From contig JAJYTD010000010.1 of the NCBI GenBank assembly GCA_021793235.1, positions 57,166-121,165 on the forward strand: a stretch of 64,000 nt of DNA, read 5' to 3'. Position 1 is the first letter of the stretch. Each line of letters begins with the position of its first letter. Below are positions 58,994 through 64,000 of the stretch, one piece after another. The stretch is from Actinomycetes bacterium. GTDB lineage: Bacteria; Actinomycetota; Actinomycetes; Streptosporangiales; Streptosporangiaceae. A program made the translations under genes and the position numbers. The notes under the pieces are model-generated. The model ran no database searches, was not told where the DNA came from, and worked only from the letters and a program-made list of their open reading frames with translations.

Positions 58994-59038
58994 AAGCGGG
59001 GCTGGAGCGAGCGCCCACCGCTCGCTCCAGCCCCGCTT
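58994..59038. terminator. Perfect 20-bp-stem terminator
   Basis: AAGCGGGGCTGGAGCGAGCG and its exact complement surround a 5-base loop. It is 11 bases past the stop of the minus-strand quinone-oxidoreductase fragment and can also end transcription from the SnoaL side. Confidence 0.8.
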
Positions 59039-59048
59039 CGGCTTCCGC

Positions 59049-59411
59049 TCATCCCTCGGGCAGCGTCAGAACGGTCTCGCCGGTGGTGCGGCCCGCCTCG
59101 CCGAGCCGGTGGGCTTCGGCGGCCTGCTCCAGCGGGAACACCGCGCTGACCTCGGGGCGCAGTTCGCCTTCCTCGACCAGGGCCGCGATCTCCGCCATAC
59201 CGGCATGGTCGGCCTCGACCAGCAGCACCTCCGCGCGAACGCCCAGAGCCTTCGCCTCGGTGAGGAGAGGTTCGCTGTTCCCGGGCAGGATCGTCACGAG
59301 CACGCCGCCCTTGCGCACGGTGCGCAACGAGCGGATGCCGTTCTCACCGCCGATCGTGTCCAACACGACGTCCACGTCGGCGGCCGCTTCGACGAATGCT
59401 CCATCTGGCAC
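59049..59411 (-). pseudogene. C-terminal fragment of a zinc-independent quinone oxidoreductase (MDR family)
   Basis: 120 codons matching the last third of an MDR-family NADPH:quinone reductase: VDVVLDTIGGENGIRSLRTVRKGGVLVTILPG, then LVEEGELRPEVSAVFPLEQAAEAHRLGEAGRTTGETVLTL. Intact members have about 310-330 residues with a GroES-like domain and a GxGxxG site, both absent. The region upstream belongs to another gene. A remnant, still followed by its terminator. Confidence 0.8.
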
Positions 59412-59439
59412 GGATCTGGCACGGTGCTTGAAGGCGGTT

Positions 59440-59936
59440 CTAGTGAGTTCTGTTGCGGTGGCTGTAACCGACGGTGGTTACGCGGGCTCGTTCCAGGCTC
59501 TCTGGATGCAGAGCGCCCAGGAGGCATGTCCGATGCGCGACGATGGTGTGACTTCCGGGGCCTTCGGCGCTTTTCACGTCCATGACCACGCCGTCACCGC
59601 CCGGGCTCAATGTCGTAGGGGCCATGCAGAGGTCGCAGTGCCACCGGAACTCCTCCAGGTCCTTGGCGCGCAACGATAGACGGATATAGCCAGGCGGGGT
59701 CCAACGCCGAATCTCCTGAACAACCGCCGTGACTTCCGTGCCGATGGACGGCCGTTCCTCGGGTAGTGCGATGCAGGATCCGGACGGGCTGTCCATGGCT
59801 GAAGCGTCCACGGACGCAATGATCCCTTCGGAGTTGATGACCCGTACGAATATCCCCATGGCTGATGGTCGATGACCTCTGCTCGTACCGTCTGTCCCGG
59901 AACGAGTTCGATTCCTGCATTGTCAGGATGGGCCAT
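59440..59936 (-). pseudogene. S1-like RNA-binding-domain protein, frameshifted
   Basis: Frame 1 from ATG 59936 reads MAHPDNAGIELVPGQTVRAEVIDHQPWG, and after one missing base frame 2 continues as IFVRVINSEGIIASVDASAM. Together these make a normal S1/OB start (VxGxV...WGIFVxV). The slip falls in a G-run at 59854-59857. The rest (GTEVTAVVQEIRRWTPPGYIRLSLRAKD, then CDLCMAP and HRTCLLG) is an S1-like end with a small Cys/His cluster. Without the slip the protein would be about 165 residues. Either a real mutation or a one-base sequence error. Confidence 0.65.
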
Positions 59937-60059
59937 GCGTCCAAAGTATTCCTGTGTTCCACGACATCCCAAGCGGTGAGTGACCACGGTTTCCGGTCCA
60001 AGGTGCTCGATCGCGCCGGGTGCTCAGCCGCAGACAGGCAGCGGGACCGGGCCGCCGCT

Positions 60060-60113
60060 GATCGTGCTCGTATGGTCACTTCAGCGGCCGAACATGACCA
60101 TAAGAGCACGATC
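60060..60113. repeat. Dispersed hairpin element, copy 2
   Basis: 19-base arms 60060-60078 and 60095-60113 with one mismatch, the same 16-base loop and the same GTTGGCGGGGTGGTGG flank as the copy at 54511. It lies 45 bases downstream of the stop of the minus-strand 77-residue gene. Confidence 0.8.
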
Positions 60114-60157
60114 GTTGGCGGGGTGGTGGGTGTGGCACGTGTGTGGCACAGAAACGC

Positions 60158-60391
60158 CTACGAGTAGAAGCCATCCCAGTAGCCATCGAGGTTCACCGTG
60201 AACTCGCCGGGACAGGCATCGCGTAGGTACTCGAAGCGCTTGCCCAGGGCCTCGACGGTGTCGCGTATGGATATGGGACCGAATTGCTCCCTGATCGCCT
60301 GTGCCGCCTGGATGCTTTGCCCGCTCAGGATCAGCGAGTCGATGCGTTCCCACTCCTCGGGCACGGTCACTCCCTGATGTTCGGTTGGCAC
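60158..60391 (-). CDS. Small protein of unknown function (77 residues)
   Basis: A compact, charged protein: VPEEWERIDSLILSGQSIQAAQAIRE, FGPISIRDTVEALGKRFEYLR and a C-terminal FTVNLDGYWDGFYS. The helical front half and aromatic end look like a folded protein rather than a shadow frame. GTG 60391 is the start listed; GTG 60370 or 60364 (VPEEW) may be the real one because the first residues are unconserved in style. No family recognised. Confidence 0.55.
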   Translation of the reverse strand: MPTEHQGVTVPEEWERIDSLILSGQSIQAAQAIREQFGPISIRDTVEALGKRFEYLRDACPGEFTVNLDGYWDGFYS

Positions 60392-60842
60392 GGTGGTCGT
60401 CCCCTGGAGCCGGGGTCACGGTCTCCCCACCCTAGCCACGGCTACAGCAACCACCTGTAGCGAGCACCACGGATTCGGGCCGAGGTGCCCGATAGCACCG
60501 GGGCCGGCCACCCCAGACAGGCAGGGCCGCGCTATCGGGTGCCTCGGGACCGAGAACGCCAGAACCATAGGCCGATCACTCCGGGTACGTGTTGGCGCTT
60601 CGTCGGCCTGGCCTCCGGCGACGGCGCGTGTCCGTGGGGCCGGATGGAGTGTGGTCGGCCTTCGCCTGGGTCGGCCTCGGCGGCCGTCCGCGCGCTCGGG
60701 ACCGGGAGGCAGCCCGCAGCCCGGGCGGCGGACGGCGAGCCGGTAGCGGCGGCGCGAAGCGCCGTCGCCTTGATCCCATACAGCCCAATTCGGCAGTGCT
60801 TTGGTCCGTGGAAGTCGCGGGCATCGTGTAGAACGGCCAGTT
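60392..60842. other. Intergenic region with a long hairpin, no gene seen
   Basis: 450 bases between divergent genes. Arms 60480-60496 and 60531-60547 (GCCCGATAGC/GCTATCGGG plus flanking pairs) can form a 17-bp stem allowing two G-U pairs. Part of it resembles 59982-60040 (shared CCACGG, AGGTGC, CCGGG, CAGACAGGCA in order). No supported coding frame. Confidence 0.5.
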
Positions 60843-61637
60843 ATGGGAGATGAGCGGCTACGGGCAATCGGTGCGGGTCTGCGGAAACTACGCAAGGCGT
60901 CTGGTTGGTCCGGGCGTGTGCTGGCTGAACGGGCAGGTGTGGCTCAGTCGGCGGTCTCTCGTGTGGAGAACGGGCAGCGAGTGGCCGGGCCGGATGTGAT
61001 TGAACAGATCATCTCAGCTTTGCCGCTCGACGGGGAAAAGGCGGCTCGTCTTCGTTCGGAGGTCCACGCCGCCTATGCGGCGACGAACGAACGTCGCATT
61101 GATGCCGGGTTCTCGCTGAAGCGGGATGCTGCGCGGAAGCTGGAACGCTCGGCCATGTCGGTACGGGGGTTCCAATCGGCCATGGTGCCTCGGCTTCTTC
61201 GGACTGCGGAGTACGCCACGGCTGCGGGGGCTCGGGATCTGGGGGTGTCCTGCGGGCTCGATGGCGCTGAACGTGATTTCCGGTTTGTGGTGACTGAGGG
61301 AGCGTTGCGGACCTGGCCGGGGGATGGGTCGGTGATGTCGGCCCAACTCGCGCATCTGCTGTCAGTGGCCGAGCGGCCGAATGTGTCGCTGGGGGTGGTG
61401 CCGTGGTCGGTGCCGCTGCCGGTGGTGCCTCCGCACGGGTTCACGCTGTACGGGAGTGAGGCGGTGGTGGTGGAGACCTTCACGGCCGAGTTGACCATCA
61501 CCGAGCCTGATGCTGTGGCTTGCTACGCGGATGCCTTCGCTGAGCTTGATCGGGTGGCCGTCGTCGGTGATGGCATGCGGTCGCTACTGGAGGCGGTCCG
61601 GCGGGACTTTTCGGACCTTCCTCACTTGATTCAGTGA
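60843..61637 (+). CDS. XRE-family regulator with DUF5753 (WhiJ-like)
   Basis: A 264-residue regulator. The HTH is LRKLRKASGWSGRVLAERAGVAQSAVSRVENGQRV; the DUF5753 domain runs from about 95 to the end (VRGFQSAMVPRLLRTAEYATAAGA, LLSVAERPNVSLGVVPWS, VVVETFTAELTITEPDAVACY). ATG 60843 is the natural start. In Streptomyces such proteins belong to WhiJ-type loci with a DUF397 protein and an ATPase. The ATPase follows here but no DUF397 gene is present. Confidence 0.9.
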   Translation: MGDERLRAIGAGLRKLRKASGWSGRVLAERAGVAQSAVSRVENGQRVAGPDVIEQIISALPLDGEKAARLRSEVHAAYAATNERRIDAGFSLKRDAARKLERSAMSVRGFQSAMVPRLLRTAEYATAAGARDLGVSCGLDGAERDFRFVVTEGALRTWPGDGSVMSAQLAHLLSVAERPNVSLGVVPWSVPLPVVPPHGFTLYGSEAVVVETFTAELTITEPDAVACYADAFAELDRVAVVGDGMRSLLEAVRRDFSDLPHLIQ

Positions 61638-61718
61638 ATTCATTGAATCGATGGTGGTTGTCACCTACGCTTCCCATCACCGAACTGTATAGCCCTCTAG
61701 ACGGTGGTGGTTGTCGTG

Positions 61719-62117
61719 ATGGATCGCTGGTCTCGGATGTTTCCAGGCCTGCCTGAGGAAGTCGGCCAGGCTCGGGCCTTCGCGCGTGGGGTGCTCGATG
61801 GGCATGCGCTGGTCGACAGTGCCGAACTGGTGGTGAGTGAGTTCGCGACCAATGCTGTGGTGCATACGCTCAGCGGGCAGTGGTGCGGGCCGTTCATCGT
61901 GATGGTGGAGGCCGATTCGGAAAGCGTTCGGGTGAGCGTGATGGACATGGGGGCCGACACGGCACCTGAAGCCACGCCTCTGGGGTGTCTGGACGTTGAT
62001 CGTGAGTACGGTCGGGGGTTGGCGCTTGTGTCCGCGCTGGCCAAGGAGTGGGGTTATGAGTCGGTTCCGGCCGGGCTGCGGGTCTGGGCGGAACTGGTGA
62101 CCGACCGTTCTTCATGA
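61719..62117 (+). CDS. Anti-sigma-type ATP-binding protein (HATPase_c_2)
   Basis: About 132 residues of GHKL ATPase fold. The N box is ELVVSEFATNAVVHT, the G1 box VSVMDMG and the G2 box GRGLALVSALAKEWG. It resembles SpoIIAB/RsbW-like single-domain kinases that partner WhiJ-type regulators. ATG 61719 is preferred; GTG 61704 is in frame. It overlaps the next frame's early start region but that gene's true start is later. Confidence 0.87.
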   Translation: MDRWSRMFPGLPEEVGQARAFARGVLDGHALVDSAELVVSEFATNAVVHTLSGQWCGPFIVMVEADSESVRVSVMDMGADTAPEATPLGCLDVDREYGRGLALVSALAKEWGYESVPAGLRVWAELVTDRSS

Positions 62118-62194
62118 CCGGTCCGCGTATGCCGCGTCGTAGGCGGTTGTTCACTGCGGTGAGTTCGCAGTCGGGCGAGGCGATCGAGTCTGTC

Positions 62195-62205
62195 TTGTCT
62201 AGGGG
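62195..62205 (+). promoter_or_regulatory. TTGTCTAGGGG element upstream of the HTH gene
   Basis: TTGTCTAGGGG, 38 bases before ATG 62243. The same 11-mer occurs inverted at 63916 and 63961. Probably a -35-like promoter element or an operator. Confidence 0.55.
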
Positions 62206-62242
62206 CCTAAACTTCCACGTAGATCCCGATGGAAGGGGGCCG

Positions 62243-63085
62243 ATGTCGAGCGAGTACGAGCGCATCGCGGCGATTGATGATCCGTTCGCTCTGCTCCGCG
62301 CGGCGACCGAGCGCCTTGCTGAGGCTCAGCAAGAGGTGACCGATCTGGCGCGGTTGCGGCGCCGCACGGTTCAGGACCTGCACGCTCAAGGGCTGTCCTA
62401 TGCCCAGATCGCCGCACAGGCCGGGCTGAGCCGGGGCAGGATCCACCAGATTCGCCATACCGGTCCCGCTCCGGAGGGCGCGTTCTTCGGGTCGGGCACG
62501 GTCACCGTGGTCACTCCTCTGCGTCCCGAACCGGGCAAGGATCGGGTGGCGGTCTCGCTGGAGGACGTCAATACCGGCATGCGGCTGGAGGATCTGGCGC
62601 GCACCTATGACCTGACGGTGGAGCGGGACCATGTCGGGGTTGATGGTGCGGTGGATCTGAACCGGTCGGGGCTGGTGGTGGTGTGCGGGCCGCGGATGTC
62701 TGAGGCGATGCGGCTGACCTATGCCAAAGACCCGGTCTTCTCCTGGGAGCGTGAGGAGGGCGGGCCGTGGCGGATCCGGGACACCCGTACGGGCACGGCC
62801 CACTACGCGGGCTCGGACCAGGAGCCGTCGCACCCCGGCGACATCGGTTATCTCGGCCGCCTGCCCCGACCCGATGGGGCGGGGTCCCTGCTGGCGATCG
62901 CGGGCATTCACCCGGCGGGCTCGCTGGGGGTGGCGCACTGGCTCTCGACCGACCTCGCGACCCTGTGGGGCCAGGTGGGCACCGAGGACTTCTCGGTTCT
63001 GGTGCGCACCGAGTACGACGAACGCACCTTGGAACCGGTCAAGACCGAACTTGCGACACCGCTGTACCGACACGACAAGGGGTGA
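62243..63085 (+). CDS. HTH regulator of a conserved actinobacterial type
   Basis: A 280-residue protein. Residues about 20-75 form a sigma-region-4-like HTH (LRRRTVQDLHAQGLSYAQIAAQAGLSRGRIHQIRH). The remaining 200 residues are an unknown domain with HWLSTDLATLWGQVG and VLVRTEYDERTLEPV, which I recognise only as recurring behind such HTH segments in actinobacteria. ATG 62243 follows GGAAGGGGG at good distance; the frame is open to 62114, but the upstream part holds the promoter motif. Paired with the PP2C-like gene three bases later. Confidence 0.72.
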   Translation: MSSEYERIAAIDDPFALLRAATERLAEAQQEVTDLARLRRRTVQDLHAQGLSYAQIAAQAGLSRGRIHQIRHTGPAPEGAFFGSGTVTVVTPLRPEPGKDRVAVSLEDVNTGMRLEDLARTYDLTVERDHVGVDGAVDLNRSGLVVVCGPRMSEAMRLTYAKDPVFSWEREEGGPWRIRDTRTGTAHYAGSDQEPSHPGDIGYLGRLPRPDGAGSLLAIAGIHPAGSLGVAHWLSTDLATLWGQVGTEDFSVLVRTEYDERTLEPVKTELATPLYRHDKG

Positions 63086-63088
63086 GCA

Positions 63089-63910
63089 GTGACCTACAGT
63101 CTGGCCACCGATCCCGCCAAGCCTGACCGCGCCAACGAGGATTTCGCCGCCGTCGGTACGAGCGCGGCCGTGCTGCTGGACGGGGCCGGCACCCCGCCCG
63201 GTACCCGTTCGGGGTGTGAGCACGGCGTGGCCTGGTACGCGCGCACCCTCGGCGGGCTGCTGCTCGCTGAACTCGGGGCAGACCACAGCCTTCCTGACGC
63301 GTTGGCGGCGAGTGTCGACCGGGTGTGTGCCCTGCATGCCGGTACCTGTGATCTCGAACATTCCGACACCCCATCGGCGACCGTGATCGCCGTCCGCTGG
63401 GACTCCTCGGAGCTGGAATACCTGGTCCTGGCTGACTCCGTGCTCCTCCTGGATCCCAAGAACGGCGTTCCTGAGGCCATCACCGATGACCGCGAAGCCG
63501 TCGTGGGCCGCGAACTGCGCAAGGACATGGACGCGCTGCCCACGGGCAGCCCTGAGCACACGCGGGCGTTCCGCGACTACGCCGCTGCCCTCGCTGATCA
63601 CCGGAACCGTCCCGGCGGGTTCTGGGTCGCCAACACCGATCCCGGGGCCGCATACGAGTCCATCACCGGCAGAATCCGGATCGATGAGCTCTCGGCGGTC
63701 GCACTACTCAGCGACGGCGCGAGTCGGCTGGCTGACCGCTTCGGCATCACTACCTGGCGCGACACCCTGGACACCCTCGACCAACACGGGCCTGAGGAAC
63801 TGATCCGCCAGGTGCGGCAGGCAGAAGCCAGCGATCCCGAGGGGCGGCGGTGGTCACGCGGGAAAACCCACGATGACGCGACGGCCATCTACGGACACCC
63901 CACCCTCTGA
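63089..63910 (+). CDS. PP2C-like protein phosphatase
   Basis: A 273-residue PP2C-fold protein. Metal-site motifs are near: RANEDFAAVGTSAAVLLDGAGTP (DxxDG-like with one Asp), TPSATVIAVRWD, ALLSDGASRLADRFG and HDDATAIYG at the C-terminus. Some Asp ligands seem replaced, so activity is uncertain. It forms a two-gene unit with the HTH regulator and may control it or the nearby ATPase. The frame ends 90 bases before the window edge. Confidence 0.8.
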   Translation: MTYSLATDPAKPDRANEDFAAVGTSAAVLLDGAGTPPGTRSGCEHGVAWYARTLGGLLLAELGADHSLPDALAASVDRVCALHAGTCDLEHSDTPSATVIAVRWDSSELEYLVLADSVLLLDPKNGVPEAITDDREAVVGRELRKDMDALPTGSPEHTRAFRDYAAALADHRNRPGGFWVANTDPGAAYESITGRIRIDELSAVALLSDGASRLADRFGITTWRDTLDTLDQHGPEELIRQVRQAEASDPEGRRWSRGKTHDDATAIYGHPTL

Positions 63911-63915
63911 GTATC

Positions 63916-63971
63916 CCCCTAGACAATCGCCCGGCGCGTGCGTTACCTTCTCTGTCAATACCCCTAGACAA
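63916..63971 (-). promoter_or_regulatory. Two inverted copies of TTGTCTAGGGG
   Basis: CCCCTAGACAA occurs at 63916-63926 and 63961-63971, 45 bases apart, after the last gene. They probably belong to the promoter region of a gene beyond the window edge. Confidence 0.5.
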
Positions 63972-64000
63972 TAGAGGGCGGGGCTCATAAGCCGCACTGT

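Overview
The window is from a high-GC actinomycete. GTG/TTG starts are common, genes are densely packed with ATGA/TGATG overlaps, and there is a zinc-anti-sigma fused sigma factor, an LPVTG sortase substrate, WhiJ-like XRE/DUF5753 and ATPase genes, and a subtilisin-inhibitor remnant. A Nocardiopsis-like or Streptomyces-like host is my inference from gene style, not from a database match.

Layout. (1) 0.2-8.2 kb holds mixed single genes: a berberine-bridge-type FAD oxidase, an F420/NADP-type reductase, a hexapeptide acetyltransferase, a membrane-anchored ECF sigma factor next to a cysteine-rich LPXTG protein, an MFS exporter with its MerR regulator, and a 33-residue membrane protein. (2) 8.7-10.2 kb is an animal-type heme peroxidase. 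(3) 10.8-35.6 kb is a large catabolic island: isochorismatase-fold amidase, FadR-type GntR regulator, a VOC/acyl-CoA dehydrogenase pair, a Dpp/Opp-type ABC importer, and a long operon of CoA-pathway enzymes (CoA ligase, CaiB transferase, MaoC hydratases, Ltp2-like thiolase with DUF35, CitE lyase, acyl-CoA dehydrogenases, MmgE/PrpD, a triple RidA protein). Five copies of a near-palindrome built on GTC-N-GAC lie in the promoter regions here and probably bind the GntR protein. (4) 35.7-37.0 kb is a VOC protein and an AraC regulator.

(5) 37.3-52.1 kb is a second catabolic regulon. It has an amino-acid/amine permease, a MarR regulator, a glutamine-synthetase-like gamma-glutamyl ligase, a P450 with ferredoxin and ferredoxin reductase, PuuC-like and PuuD-like enzymes, a second class-I amidotransferase-fold protein, and homoprotocatechuate ring-cleavage enzymes (HpaD, HpaE, FAH-type isomerase/decarboxylase) plus an acetoacetate-decarboxylase-fold protein. 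Four copies of an 18-20 bp palindrome, TCGTTTGG-NN-CCAAACGA, mark its promoters. I read it as a pathway that gamma-glutamylates an (aryl)amine, oxidises it with the P450, and sends the aromatic acid to meta cleavage. A VapBC-type toxin-antitoxin pair sits inside it.

(6) 52.1-60.8 kb starts with an LLM-flavin enzyme fused to a hemerythrin domain and then becomes a scrambled zone: the 3' half of a tRNA-Gly with its own terminator, an AT-richer SLATT-like membrane gene, a 134-bp copy of the LLM gene fused to the 3' half of a subtilisin-inhibitor gene, two copies of a 20-bp-stem hairpin, a truncated quinone oxidoreductase and a frameshifted S1-like gene. It looks like the edge of an old integrated element. 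(7) 60.8-64 kb carries a WhiJ-like XRE regulator, an anti-sigma-type ATPase, an HTH regulator and a PP2C-like phosphatase, with repeats of TTGTCTAGGGG in the promoter regions.
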